DNA of 64,000 nt. It comes from Pedobacter sp. ASV12. Lineage in GTDB: Bacteria; Bacteroidota; Bacteroidia; Sphingobacteriales; Sphingobacteriaceae. Made by a program: the position numbers and the translations under genes. Location of the stretch: NCBI RefSeq assembly GCF_016429155.1, contig NZ_JAELUC010000001.1:161462-225461 (forward strand), given 5' to 3'. The notes under the pieces were generated by a model. It did no database searches. It saw only the letters and a list, made by a program, of their open reading frames with translations, and was not told the origin of the DNA. Below are positions 35,138 through 44,150 of this stretch, in pieces; the first letter of the stretch is position 1; each line of letters begins with the position of its first letter.

Positions 35138-35169
35138 TTTGGATAACATTTGCAAAAGACATATTTTTG
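35138..35169 (+). promoter_or_regulatory. Bacteroidota-type promoter of the NlpC/P60 gene
   Basis: TTTG at 35138-35141, a 20-base spacer and TATTTTTG at 35162-35169 match the -33/-7 consensus. The predicted leader is about 67 bases and contains a TTTAAGT/ACTTAAA inverted repeat (35201-35207 and 35228-35234) that ends 8 bases before the ATG and could affect translation. Confidence 0.65.
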
Positions 35170-35242
35170 CTACCCTAACAATAAGCCCCCGTGGTGTACG
35201 TTTAAGTGTAAGTGCCCGTTTACCCAAACTTAAAAGCATAAC

Positions 35243-35794
35243 ATGATTAAAAAGATTTTGTTTTCTATTCTTATCGTTCTCAGTAGCTACACAGCTACAT
35301 TCGCACAAAGCAATAAGACCAAAGAAGCCAAACTAGAAGATCCTGACAACTTAGCGTCGCAATATTTCTCGCAGGTAATGGGTGTAGCCGTTGATGCGAC
35401 ATCGAACCTGAAACTATACAAGTTTATTTACGAGTGGATCGGAACTCCCTACCGTTACGGTGGCAACACCAAGAAAGGGATTGACTGTTCGGCCTTTACC
35501 AAAGCCATTTACGACAAGGTTTTTAACACCAACATTTTGCGCAACTCGCGCGATATCTTCAGCATGGTTGATCCTTTATCGAGAGACGAGCTGAAAGAAG
35601 GCGATTTGGTTTTCTTCAAAATCAAAAGCCGCAGCATTTCGCACGTTGGCGTATACTTGGGCGATAACCGCTTTGCACATGCCTCGGTAAAAGGCGTACG
35701 CATCAGCAACCTGAACGAACCTTACTACAGCCGCTATTTTTATAAGGGCGGACGGATTTTAGATCCGGCAAACAAAGAATTTATCGAAGAATAG
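35243..35794 (+). CDS. NlpC/P60 family cell-wall peptidase
   Basis: A 183-residue exported C40 peptidase (signal peptide ends TFAQ, residue 22). The catalytic Cys is C82 in GIDCSAF, the catalytic His H134 in SISHVGVYLG and a third polar residue near H146. Such enzymes cleave stem peptides in peptidoglycan. It has a clear promoter upstream and a terminator downstream, so it is a single-gene unit. Confidence 0.93.
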   Translation: MIKKILFSILIVLSSYTATFAQSNKTKEAKLEDPDNLASQYFSQVMGVAVDATSNLKLYKFIYEWIGTPYRYGGNTKKGIDCSAFTKAIYDKVFNTNILRNSRDIFSMVDPLSRDELKEGDLVFFKIKSRSISHVGVYLGDNRFAHASVKGVRISNLNEPYYSRYFYKGGRILDPANKEFIEE

Positions 35795-35821
35795 CCTTTG
35801 GCATCCCATTAAAAATATTCC

Positions 35822-35854
35822 AATCCTTCCCCATAAAACCGGGAGGGATTTTTT
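35822..35854 (+). terminator. Terminator of the NlpC/P60 gene
   Basis: AATCCTTCCC pairs with GGGAGGGATT (one G-T) and runs into TTTT. It lies between the NlpC/P60 stop and the CapA start. Confidence 0.75.
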
Positions 35855-35864
35855 GTAACTACCC

Positions 35865-36965
35865 ATGAAGAAACTCCTCGGCATTGCTTTTTTAACTGGC
35901 TTGGTTGCTTATACCCTGATGAGCTGCCAAAGCAAAACCCAGGCAGAGGTAAAACAGGCACAAACCGATACGCCAAAGGTTAAGCGGTTAAAAGATACCT
36001 TAAGCCTGGTAGCCGTGGGCGATATGATGCTGGGCTCCGCCTTTCCGAGCAAGCTCAACCTGCCTCCCGATGATGCGGTAAACAGTTTTGTGGCTGTTGA
36101 TACCTTTTTAAAGGGCGATATTGTATTCGGCAACCTAGAAGGCTGCTTTCTCAATTCGGGCAACTCCAATAAGTGCAAAGGCATTAACCCTAATAACTGC
36201 TACGCCTTCAGAATGCCCGATCGTTATGCCAACATTTACAAAAAGGCGGGTTTTAACGTGCTGAGCATTGCCAACAACCACGTAGGCGATTTTGATGCCA
36301 AGGGCCGAAAAAACACGGCCAGATTGCTAGATTCGCTTCAAATACATTATGCCGGACAATTGAACAAACCTTTCGACCTGTTTGAAATAGACAGTGTGAA
36401 ATATGCTTTTTGTGCCTTTGCGCCCAACGAGAATACGGTGTCCATTAAAAACATCGACAGCGCCAAGGCCCTGGTGGCCGAACTTAAAAAACAGGCCGAC
36501 ATTGTGATCGTATCTTTTCATGGCGGCGGCGAAGGGGCACGATTTGAGCATGTAACACGCAAAACCGAGATCTTTTTTAAGGAAAACAGGGGCAATGTTT
36601 ATGCTTTTGCCCATGCGGTAATAGATGCCGGTGCCGATGTGGTATTGGGGCACGGACCACATGTAACCCGCGCGGTTGAAGTGTACCGAAATAAGTTTAT
36701 CGCGTATAGCCTGGGCAATTTCTGTACCTATGGCATGTTTAGCCTGAAGGGCCCGAATGGCTTTGCGCCGTTGCTGCAACTCAAAATTAACCGCAGAGGT
36801 GATTTTCTGTACGCCGATGTCGTTTCAGTTAAACAAGATAAGATTAATCGCCTAACTTTAGACGAAAACCATACGGCATTTGACAAAATGAAGACTTTGA
36901 CCGACATCGATTTTGCCGGACATCACCTTATCTTTGAAAACAATCAAATCAGGTTAAAAAACTAA
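35865..36965 (+). CDS. CapA family metallophosphatase-like lipoprotein
   Basis: A 366-residue lipoprotein (lipobox TLMSC, Cys21). It belongs to the CapA/PGA_cap group with the calcineurin-like metal motifs GDMMLGS, FGNLEG, ANNHVGD, HGGGEG and GHGPHVTR with YSLGNF. The namesake takes part in poly-gamma-glutamate capsule synthesis, but Bacteroidota copies occur without capB/capC, as here, so the role is unassigned. It is followed after 4 bases by a small membrane protein gene. Confidence 0.9.
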   Translation: MKKLLGIAFLTGLVAYTLMSCQSKTQAEVKQAQTDTPKVKRLKDTLSLVAVGDMMLGSAFPSKLNLPPDDAVNSFVAVDTFLKGDIVFGNLEGCFLNSGNSNKCKGINPNNCYAFRMPDRYANIYKKAGFNVLSIANNHVGDFDAKGRKNTARLLDSLQIHYAGQLNKPFDLFEIDSVKYAFCAFAPNENTVSIKNIDSAKALVAELKKQADIVIVSFHGGGEGARFEHVTRKTEIFFKENRGNVYAFAHAVIDAGADVVLGHGPHVTRAVEVYRNKFIAYSLGNFCTYGMFSLKGPNGFAPLLQLKINRRGDFLYADVVSVKQDKINRLTLDENHTAFDKMKTLTDIDFAGHHLIFENNQIRLKN

Positions 36966-36969
36966 TCCA

Positions 36970-37158
36970 ATGAAGAAAGGCTTAACGGTTCATTATATTT
37001 TATTTATTGCCGGACTTGCGCTGAGCGCTGTTGCGGCCTATATGATCACCACAGATCCCGACGAAAACCTGAATTCTAAACTGATTGTCGTTTTTGCCGG
37101 AGCTTTTGTAGGCATTAGCCAATTTATGATTATCAAACATAAACGCAAGCTCAAATAG
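36970..37158 (+). CDS. Small two-helix membrane protein
   Basis: A 62-residue protein with two hydrophobic segments (about 7-25 and 38-55) separated by TDPDENLNSK and a basic tail KHKRKLK. It starts 4 bases after the CapA stop, so it is in that operon. It meets the next small membrane gene head-on, with 5 bases between the stops. Function unknown. Confidence 0.7.
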   Translation: MKKGLTVHYILFIAGLALSAVAAYMITTDPDENLNSKLIVVFAGAFVGISQFMIIKHKRKLK

Positions 37159-37163
37159 CCTCG

Positions 37164-37349
37164 TTACGATTCGTCTTTGGTGTTTTTGATCAGTCCGATG
37201 CCCGAAACAAAGAAAACCAATCCGATAATTCCATAAACAATTAGCCCGCGCGAGTTCTGGCTATGGTTTACAAAACCTATTCCCGCATAAACCAGACCAA
37301 CAACCCCCAAAAGGGTTAACAGGGCACCAAAAATCCTTTTTACGTTCAT
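37164..37349 (-). CDS. Small two-helix membrane protein
   Basis: About 61 residues from MNVKRIFGALL at 37349; the longer frame to 37448 lacks membrane character in its first 33 residues. Two hydrophobic segments are separated by NHSQNSRG. It follows the M13 peptidase gene stop (37455) by about 105 bases on the same strand. Function unknown. Confidence 0.68.
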   Translation of the reverse strand: MNVKRIFGALLTLLGVVGLVYAGIGFVNHSQNSRGLIVYGIIGLVFFVSGIGLIKNTKDES

Positions 37350-37454
37350 AAAGCAATGTTGTAGCATAAAAACAGGGCAACGGCCATTTTGTTTCAAAAA
37401 AAAGCGGCACCAATTTAATGATGCCGCCTTTAGCGAGGTCAATTGCAATAATGC

Positions 37455-39488
37455 CTACCAAACACCCAGTCTGTTTTCTGGGGCTACGTACATTTTGGCG
37501 GTTTTTGGAATATTAAAAGCCTTGTAAAAAGCTTCCATGTTATAAACCGGGCCATTTACCCTGAACATTTCTGGAGAGTGCGGATCTGTTTTGATACGAA
37601 CACGCATGTTCTCATCCCTGTCTTTGATACGCCATACCTGCGCAAAGCTCAAAAAGAAACGCTGATCTGGTGTAAAGCCATCAATTTTTTGGCTGTTGTC
37701 CTGTCCTTGCTTGGTAAGTTTAAAAGCATCGTAGGCAATAGCCAAGCCCCCAATATCGGCCAGGTTTTCGCCCAGCGTTAAGTTGCCGTTTACATGCTCG
37801 TTACCCAACAAGGTAAAGCCGCTGTACAATTTAGCCACCTTATCGGCTCTGGTTTTAAACTGGTCGGCGTCAGCCTTGGTCCACCAGTCTTTCATATTGC
37901 CTGCCGCATCGTACTGACGGCCCTGATCGTCGAAACCATGGGTCATTTCGTGGCCAATTACCGCACCAATGGCGCCATAGTTGATGGCATCGTCGGCTTT
38001 GGCATCGAAGAATGGAAACTGTAGAATACCAGCCGGGAACACAATCTCGTTAAATGTCGGGTTGTAATAAGCGTTTACTGTTGGCGGTGTCATGCCCCAT
38101 TCTGTTTTATCAACCGGTTTGCCTATTTTACTGATTTCTTCGTTGTAGGCATGCATCCTGGCGCTGCGCGCATTGCCCAGGTAATCGCCTTTGCTGATGG
38201 TCACATCGTCAAAGTTTTTCCATTTGGTAGTGTAGCCGATTTTCTTTAAAAAGACATTCAGTTTCTCGGTCGCTTTTGCTTTGGTTTCGGCACTCATCCA
38301 ATCCAGTTTCGAAATCCTGGTGGCGAATACTTTTTGCAAGTTGTTCACCAGCTCGTCCATCCTTTGCTTGGCTTCTTGCGTAAAGTATTTCTCTACATAA
38401 AGCTGGCCTAACAGGTCGCCCATGTTGGCGTCGATTCCATTAACCAGTTTTTTCCACCTTTCTGATTGTTTCTTTTGGCCATTGAAGATTTTATTGTAGT
38501 TAAACGAGGCATCAACAAAAGCCTTGCTCAGCAAGCCTGCATTTCTGGCCATGTAATCGTATTTGAACTTCGTTTTCCAAACTTCAATAGGTTGGCTGGC
38601 CAGCAAAGTGCTCAATGCTTTAAAATAAGCCGGCTGACCAACGTTAACGCTATCGGTTTTAATCTGCATGGCCGCAAAAAGCGAAGGCACGTCTAAATTT
38701 GGGGCCAACTGCGACAGCTGGGCTACGCTCATTTTGTTGTAGTTCTTTTGCGGATCTCTCAGCTCTTCAGGGCTGCGATGAGACTTGGCAATTTCTGTTT
38801 CCAAAGCCAAAATGGCGTTCGCGTTTTTAGCTGCCGTAGCGGCATCGGAGCCGGTTAGGCTAAATAGTTTGGTGGCGTAGGCAACAAAGCCTTCGCGGGC
38901 TACTTTAGAGGTACTGTCTGTTTTAAAATAATAGTCTTTTTCTGGCAGCGACAATCCCGATTGATAAAAAGAAACGATGTTTTTTACGCTGTTTTTTTCA
39001 TCGGCACCTACGCCCATGCCCAATAGGCCGGCTTCGTTGGTCTTTGCCAGTTCGGCCAATAAGCTCACCAATTCTTTATAGCTTTTGGTACCGTCAATTT
39101 TGGCCAGTACCGGCTTTAAAGGTTCGGCTCCCAATTTTTCGATGGTTACCGTGTCCATGCCACTGGCATAGTAATCGCCAACCTTTTGCTTGATGCTTCC
39201 TTTCGGTGCATTTGCCTTTTCGGCATCTTCTACAATCCCTTTTAGTTTTTTGAGGTTATCTTCGTACAAAGTATAAAAGCTGCCCCAGCCGCTCTGATCG
39301 TCTGGAATAACCGTAGCCTTCATCCATTTACCGTTGGCATATTCGAAAAAATTGTCTCCCGGATTAACCGTTGTATCCATTCCGGCTTTGTCTAAAAATA
39401 CCGTCCGGGTGTCGGTTTCGGTATTTTTACTTTGGCAGGCCGCCAGAAGCGCCAAACCAATTAATGGTAAACCTAATTTCAGTTTCAT
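37455..39488 (-). CDS. M13 family metallopeptidase (neprilysin/PepO-like) lipoprotein
   Basis: A 677-residue lipoprotein (LALLAAC, Cys19). The zinc motif HEMTH lies near residues 514-518 (VIGHEMTHGFDDQGRQYD) and the third ligand in ENLADIGG near 577. The C-terminal VYNMEAFYKAFNI and PENRLGVW is the family end. It cleaves short peptides on the outer cell surface or in the periplasm. It is a single gene, divergent from the SPFH gene. Confidence 0.95.
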   Translation of the reverse strand: MKLKLGLPLIGLALLAACQSKNTETDTRTVFLDKAGMDTTVNPGDNFFEYANGKWMKATVIPDDQSGWGSFYTLYEDNLKKLKGIVEDAEKANAPKGSIKQKVGDYYASGMDTVTIEKLGAEPLKPVLAKIDGTKSYKELVSLLAELAKTNEAGLLGMGVGADEKNSVKNIVSFYQSGLSLPEKDYYFKTDSTSKVAREGFVAYATKLFSLTGSDAATAAKNANAILALETEIAKSHRSPEELRDPQKNYNKMSVAQLSQLAPNLDVPSLFAAMQIKTDSVNVGQPAYFKALSTLLASQPIEVWKTKFKYDYMARNAGLLSKAFVDASFNYNKIFNGQKKQSERWKKLVNGIDANMGDLLGQLYVEKYFTQEAKQRMDELVNNLQKVFATRISKLDWMSAETKAKATEKLNVFLKKIGYTTKWKNFDDVTISKGDYLGNARSARMHAYNEEISKIGKPVDKTEWGMTPPTVNAYYNPTFNEIVFPAGILQFPFFDAKADDAINYGAIGAVIGHEMTHGFDDQGRQYDAAGNMKDWWTKADADQFKTRADKVAKLYSGFTLLGNEHVNGNLTLGENLADIGGLAIAYDAFKLTKQGQDNSQKIDGFTPDQRFFLSFAQVWRIKDRDENMRVRIKTDPHSPEMFRVNGPVYNMEAFYKAFNIPKTAKMYVAPENRLGVW

Positions 39489-39574
39489 AAATGATTGATT
39501 ATAAAATATCTAAAATAAAGCTACACAGAAAATCAATTTATTAGTAATATTGGCTATAATTTAAATCAAATTCT

Positions 39575-40504
39575 ATGGACTATTTTTTTTATGGACTGCT
39601 TTTTTTCGGATTAATTATCCTTTTAAGCTCTTTTGTTACCGTAAGGCAAGGCACCATTGCCGTGATTACCGTTTTTGGAAAATACCGCAGGCAGCTGCGC
39701 CCAGGCTTGAGCTTAAAAATCCCGTTGATTGAACAGATCCATTCCAGGATTTCGATACAGAACCGCTCGGTAGAGCTTTCTTTCCAGGCGGTTACCCAGG
39801 ATCAGGCCAATGTATATTTCAAGGCCATGCTGCTTTATTCGGTACTGAACCACGACGAAGAGACCATCAAAAACGTAGCCTTTAAGTTTGTTGACGCCAG
39901 CAACCTGATGCAGGCCTTGATCCGTACCATCGAAGGTTCGATCAGGGCTTATGTGGCCACTCAAAAACAAGCCAATGTATTGGCGCAAAGAAACGAAATT
40001 GTAGAGCATGTAAAACACCAGATAGACCAGGTATTGGAAAGCTGGGGCTACCACCTGCAGGATTTACAGCTAAACGATATTACCTTCGACGAAGAGATTA
40101 TGCGTTCCATGAGCCGTGTAGTGGCTTCGAACAACCTGAAAGCCGCCGCCGAAAACGAAGGCCAGGCTTTATTGATTACCAAAACCAAGGCCGCAGAAGC
40201 GGATGGCAATGCCATTAAAATTGCCGCCACCGCCGAGCGCGAAGCGGCCCAATTGCGTGGACAAGGTATTGCCCTATTTAGGGAAGAGGTGGCCAAAGGT
40301 ATGACCAATGCCGCCCACGAAATGCAGCAGGCCAACCTGGATACTTCGGTTATTTTGTTTACCATGTGGACCGAAGCCATTAAACAATTTGCCGAGTACA
40401 GCGAAGGCAACGTCATTTTCTTGGATGGCAGTACCGAAGGCATGAACAAAACCATGAAAGAAATGATGGCCATGCAAATAGACCCGAACAAAGGCAAAAA
40501 GTAA
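39575..40504 (+). CDS. SPFH domain (stomatin/prohibitin-like) membrane scaffold protein
   Basis: A 309-residue protein with one N-terminal membrane helix (about 4-22), an SPFH domain (FVTVRQGTIAVITVFGKYRR through DITFDEEIMRSM) and a long Ala/Glu-rich coiled coil (about 185-250, EGQALLITKTKAAEADGNA). It resembles slipins and plant HIR proteins. SPFH proteins form large rings on membranes and organise microdomains. There is no NfeD gene next to it. Confidence 0.88.
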   Translation: MDYFFYGLLFFGLIILLSSFVTVRQGTIAVITVFGKYRRQLRPGLSLKIPLIEQIHSRISIQNRSVELSFQAVTQDQANVYFKAMLLYSVLNHDEETIKNVAFKFVDASNLMQALIRTIEGSIRAYVATQKQANVLAQRNEIVEHVKHQIDQVLESWGYHLQDLQLNDITFDEEIMRSMSRVVASNNLKAAAENEGQALLITKTKAAEADGNAIKIAATAEREAAQLRGQGIALFREEVAKGMTNAAHEMQQANLDTSVILFTMWTEAIKQFAEYSEGNVIFLDGSTEGMNKTMKEMMAMQIDPNKGKK

Positions 40505-40563
40505 GCCGTTGGCGAAAATCAATATGGAAAATCGTCAGTTTCTTCGCGATGACCACACCAATC

Positions 40564-40600
40564 AAAAAAGCCTTCCAATTAACTCTGGAAGGCTTTTTTT
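40564..40600. terminator. Bidirectional hairpin terminator
   Basis: A 14-base inverted repeat around GCCTTCCA and TGGAAGGC is bounded by A6 and T7, serving both the SPFH gene and the convergent 155-residue gene. Confidence 0.85.
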
Positions 40601-40610
40601 GTTTTGATGA

Positions 40611-41078
40611 TTAGCTAGGGGATGGTGGCATTATGGTCATTTCTACAATTTTCTCACCGAATAGTTCAACTTTGGAAAGTTGCAGCTTATTTAAGGCCCC
40701 GGTAGAACAGCTCAGCAAATAACCTTCCTTTCTAAAGATTGTCATACTCCATAGGGGTAAAATCTCTTCTTTTTGAAAAACAAAGCCATGGTTTGAAATG
40801 GCATAGTCCAATATTTCGTTAAAGTCAAAATCGGCCGTTGTACTAAACTGGCAACTGAACAACTCGCCGTTAAATACAGATAGGATTAAGGTACCTTTTT
40901 CCTGCCAGCTTTTACTATTGACAAAATACGTACTTGATTTTAAGCACTTCCCATCAATGATTTGTTCGTTCTCTTCCAAATTTACTTCATCAAACGACTC
41001 GGAAAGGTAACTGTCTATCTGATCAGGGCTGAGCTGAAAAACAGAAACCATCTCTTCAAATACTTGCGCTTTTGTCAT
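40611..41078 (-). CDS. Uncharacterised protein, 155 residues
   Basis: I do not recognise it. It lacks a signal peptide. It starts with a helical acidic stretch (QVFEEMVSVFQLSPDQIDSYLSE, residues 5-27) and continues as alternating strands, with aromatic residues around 90-115. It lies between two good terminators, so it is transcribed alone. Confidence 0.65.
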   Translation of the reverse strand: MTKAQVFEEMVSVFQLSPDQIDSYLSESFDEVNLEENEQIIDGKCLKSSTYFVNSKSWQEKGTLILSVFNGELFSCQFSTTADFDFNEILDYAISNHGFVFQKEEILPLWSMTIFRKEGYLLSCSTGALNKLQLSKVELFGEKIVEMTIMPPSPS

Positions 41079-41090
41079 TGGATCTGTTGC

Positions 41091-41119
41091 AAAAAAGCCC
41101 CGAACTTTCGGGGCTTTTT
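41091..41119 (-). terminator. Terminator of the S41 protease gene
   Basis: GCCCCGAA and TTCGGGGC with a two-base loop, T6 on the minus strand side, 7 bases after the protease stop. Confidence 0.85.
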
Positions 41120-41126
41120 GATAAAG

Positions 41127-43337
41127 TTATTTTTCGAATGTCTTTGGTACATTGGTGAGTCTATTGCCCTCGGTCATCTTCATCAAATCGATCATTACCT
41201 TGATGCTTTCGTCTTCCACCAGATCGTAGTTTTCGTCTTTCGCAATTTTATCGCCTTTTTTAACTGGCGCCAAACCTCTCGATGCCCTCAATTCGTTTAA
41301 GCGGGTTAGGTTTTTGGCTTCCAAGGCATCTCTTTCCGCTTTGAGCTTGCTTTCGTTGAGGGTAATCGAAGTTTCGCCATCGCGTTTTTTCGAATCGGCA
41401 ATATCTTCGTTCAGCACTTTATAGTCTAAAGAGCTCTTCATCCTTTGTTCGTGCAACCTTAGCAAGTTAGCTTTGATGTCTGTTAAGTCGGCCACTGCTT
41501 TATAGTTAGATGGCTTAATCATATCAAATGGCAAGGCCGATGGCTCTGTATCTTCGCCAATCTTATCCAGTGGATAAACCGATGGAAAATTGATATCAGG
41601 AATTACGCCTTTATGCTGGGTGCTATTGCCATTTACACGATAGAATTTAGCCATGGTCAGGTTGATTTGGCCTAACTGCGGAATACCATCCTTATCGAGC
41701 ACCGCATTGCTGCCTTGTGGCGATACGATCACGCCTTTGCTGTCTCTTTTAAAGAGGGATGCCATTTTTTGCAGGATAGACGGATTAACCAAGCGGTTAA
41801 GATCGATTGACGACTGCACGGTTCCTTTGCCATAGGTTTGGGTACCCATGATAATGCCCCTGCCGTAGTCTTGTATGGCACCAGCAAAAATCTCCGAAGC
41901 CGATGCGCTCAAACGGTCAACCATTACGCCCATTGGACCGGTCCAAGCGGCGCCCGCATTTTTGTCTTCGTCAACTTCAACGCTGCCTCTCAAGTCTTTG
42001 ACCTGCACAACTGGCCCTTTGTCTATAAACAAACCGGTGAGGTCGATGGCTTCTACCAACGAACCGCCTCCATTAGACCTCAAATCCATGATGATGGCAT
42101 CAACCTTATCGGTATTTTTAAGGGTGTCGATCAACAAACGCACGTCGCGGGTGGTGCTTTTATAATTTGGATCGCCAGTATTGGCTGCTTTGAAATCGGC
42201 ATAGAAAGCTGGCACTTGGATAATACCGATCTTATAAGGTTTACCGTCAGACTGAATGGTTTTTACCGATTTTTTGGCTGATTGGTCGGCCAAAATCACT
42301 TTTTCGCGCACCAAGGTAATGATTACCGGTTTAGAAGAAAGTTCTTGTCCAACCGGAATTACTTTCAATTTTACGGTAGTGCCTTTAGGGCCTTTGATTC
42401 TCGACACGGTATTATCTATCCTCCAGCCAATTACATCTTCAAATTCGCCGTTGGCACCTTGGGCTACTGCCACAATCCTATCGCCGGCATTCAACTGTTT
42501 GCTTTTAAAAGCCGGACCTCCAGGTACGATGGAAACGATTTTGGTCACTTCGTTTTCTAGCTGCAGGGTAGCACCGATGCCTTCGATAGAGCGAGACATT
42601 TCTTGGTTAAACACCTCGGCATTTCTAGGGTTAAAATAATTGGTATGCGGGTCGATGGCTTCGGTAAAGGCATCCATGATGAGCTGAAAAACATCCTGGT
42701 TGTTGAACTTGGCTGCCTGCGATTTTAGGTTTTCGTATCTTTTGGTCAGCGTTTCTACGTTCTTGGCATCAGGCGTACCTGCAATTTTAAGGTTTACCAA
42801 TTCGTATTTTACCCTTTTCTTCCACACATCGTCCAAACCAGCAGTTGTGGCAATCCACGGCATTTTTTCGCGATCGTATACGTAGGTATCGTTTTGGTTA
42901 AAATCGTATTTGCCCTTAATCTGTGCTATCGAATAATTGATGCGTTCGTTGTATCTTTTCAGGTAAACGTTAAAGATGTAGAAAGGAGCACTCAGGTCGC
43001 CGATCCTGAAATCATCGTCGAGCTCGGTCCTGAATTTATCAAAGTCTTTGATATCGCTGGCCAGGAAATAATATTTAGAAGGGTCTAATGCCTTGATATA
43101 CCTGTCTAAAATGATAGAAGAAATCGAATCGTTGATTTCCAATTTCTTATAGTTATAGCTTTCGATCAGGTTAACCACTTGCCTTAGCACCAGGCTTTGC
43201 TGCTCATCTGGCTTAATATTTTGTACGCCATCAACCATTTTCTGCGGTTTTGGCGACGCGCTACAGGCCAAGGCCGCGGCTGTAAACGTAATCATCAATA
43301 CTCTTCTCAACATCTCTTTAACAGTTTTAAAATCCAT
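41127..43337 (-). CDS. prc: Carboxy-terminal processing protease (Prc/Tsp, peptidase S41)
   Basis: About 736 residues from MDFKTVKEML at 43337 (an ATG at 43358 adds seven; MLRRVLM at 43313 is another option). There is a lipoprotein-like signal (TAAALAC). A tail-specific-protease N-terminal domain precedes a PDZ domain (about 235-325, IEGIGATLQLENEVTKI) and the S41 core with the catalytic Ser in LSASASEIFAGAI and the Lys in GTQTYGKGTVQ. It trims C-termini of periplasmic proteins. The gene follows the terminator of the TPR gene. Confidence 0.93.
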   Translation of the reverse strand: MDFKTVKEMLRRVLMITFTAAALACSASPKPQKMVDGVQNIKPDEQQSLVLRQVVNLIESYNYKKLEINDSISSIILDRYIKALDPSKYYFLASDIKDFDKFRTELDDDFRIGDLSAPFYIFNVYLKRYNERINYSIAQIKGKYDFNQNDTYVYDREKMPWIATTAGLDDVWKKRVKYELVNLKIAGTPDAKNVETLTKRYENLKSQAAKFNNQDVFQLIMDAFTEAIDPHTNYFNPRNAEVFNQEMSRSIEGIGATLQLENEVTKIVSIVPGGPAFKSKQLNAGDRIVAVAQGANGEFEDVIGWRIDNTVSRIKGPKGTTVKLKVIPVGQELSSKPVIITLVREKVILADQSAKKSVKTIQSDGKPYKIGIIQVPAFYADFKAANTGDPNYKSTTRDVRLLIDTLKNTDKVDAIIMDLRSNGGGSLVEAIDLTGLFIDKGPVVQVKDLRGSVEVDEDKNAGAAWTGPMGVMVDRLSASASEIFAGAIQDYGRGIIMGTQTYGKGTVQSSIDLNRLVNPSILQKMASLFKRDSKGVIVSPQGSNAVLDKDGIPQLGQINLTMAKFYRVNGNSTQHKGVIPDINFPSVYPLDKIGEDTEPSALPFDMIKPSNYKAVADLTDIKANLLRLHEQRMKSSLDYKVLNEDIADSKKRDGETSITLNESKLKAERDALEAKNLTRLNELRASRGLAPVKKGDKIAKDENYDLVEDESIKVMIDLMKMTEGNRLTNVPKTFEK

Positions 43338-43383
43338 TCTTATAAAATCATCATCCAATATGATACCAATTTCTTAAATAAAC

Positions 43384-43416
43384 AAAAAAGATACAGCAAT
43401 TATCTGTATCTTTTTT
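43384..43416 (-). terminator. Terminator downstream of the TPR-like gene
   Basis: GATACAG and CTGTATC flanked by A6 and T6, 31 bases after the stop at 43448. It separates the cyanophycin operon from the protease gene. Confidence 0.8.
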
Positions 43417-43447
43417 GTAAACTTTATTATTCAGCTAGTTAGCTTGT

Positions 43448-44131
43448 TTATTTTTTTAGCCCTGTTTTTTCGGTAATCAGCAGCCTGCTGTTTTTTATCT
43501 GCTGACTGAACTGCGTAATTTTAGCATTTTTGGCTAGCAGTTCGGCACGGTTCACATCTTTGGTAGCCAACCCGTATTCTTTCTTTTTAATCTTGACCTG
43601 GGCAATGCCCAATACCGAATCGATATAGGAAGTATTGTTGCGAAGCTGTTGTGCCAGAATCCCCTGCTGGGTATAGAACCAGAGTGATTGGGTTAACTTA
43701 TTGGCCGCATAATAAATCTTGCCCAGCTGATTATAAGCTGCCATCTGGCCTGCCTTGCTGCCTATTTTGGCGTAGGTTTTAAGGGCGGCATTGAGCACCA
43801 CCTGTTCGGCTTCGGTATAATGCGAAAGCAAGAGGTGGATGTTGCTCATGCGCAGCAGCGCCGCGCCATAACGGCTAAATTTACGGTCGTTGTTGTATTC
43901 GAAGGCCGCTTTGCCAAACAGCGTAAGCGCTTCGTTCAGGTCGCCTTGCCTTTCGTTGCGTTCGGCATCAGCAAAAAATTCATCTCCATTTGTTTCGTCT
44001 TTAAGCGAAACCGCGATATTAATAGCATTCCCTACCGCATTTTGTGTTTCCTGAGGCCCAGAATTTACATTTTGAGCAAAGGCAGCAGAAGCAAAAAATA
44101 GGGATGCGAGAGCCAGGTGAATCTTGTTCAT
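43448..44131 (-). CDS. Exported TPR-like protein
   Basis: About 227 residues from MNKIHLALAS at 44131, which gives a signal peptide ending AFAQ. The rest is a run of helical pairs with TPR-like spacing (GDLNEALTLFGKAAFEY, YTEAEQVVLNAALKTY, GQMAAYNQLGKIYYAAN, KKEYGLATKDVNRAEL). It lies 19 bases downstream of the isoaspartyl peptidase gene in the cyanophycin operon. The link may be only transcriptional; function is unknown. Confidence 0.78.
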   Translation of the reverse strand: MNKIHLALASLFFASAAFAQNVNSGPQETQNAVGNAINIAVSLKDETNGDEFFADAERNERQGDLNEALTLFGKAAFEYNNDRKFSRYGAALLRMSNIHLLLSHYTEAEQVVLNAALKTYAKIGSKAGQMAAYNQLGKIYYAANKLTQSLWFYTQQGILAQQLRNNTSYIDSVLGIAQVKIKKKEYGLATKDVNRAELLAKNAKITQFSQQIKNSRLLITEKTGLKK

Positions 44132-44150
44132 CTGATAAAGATAGCTATTT

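Larger units (their letters stand above)
34341..35242. other. 902-bp intergenic region without a supported gene
   Basis: It includes the pdhA promoter region at the left, about 600 bases of repeat-like non-coding DNA in the middle (with the 25-base segment 34801-34825 shared with 26236-26260) and the NlpC/P60 gene promoter at the right (35138-35169). Open frames at 34555-34755 and 34795-35031 have no family resemblance or plausible ribosome-binding context. I found no tRNA or other folded RNA by eye. Confidence 0.6.
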
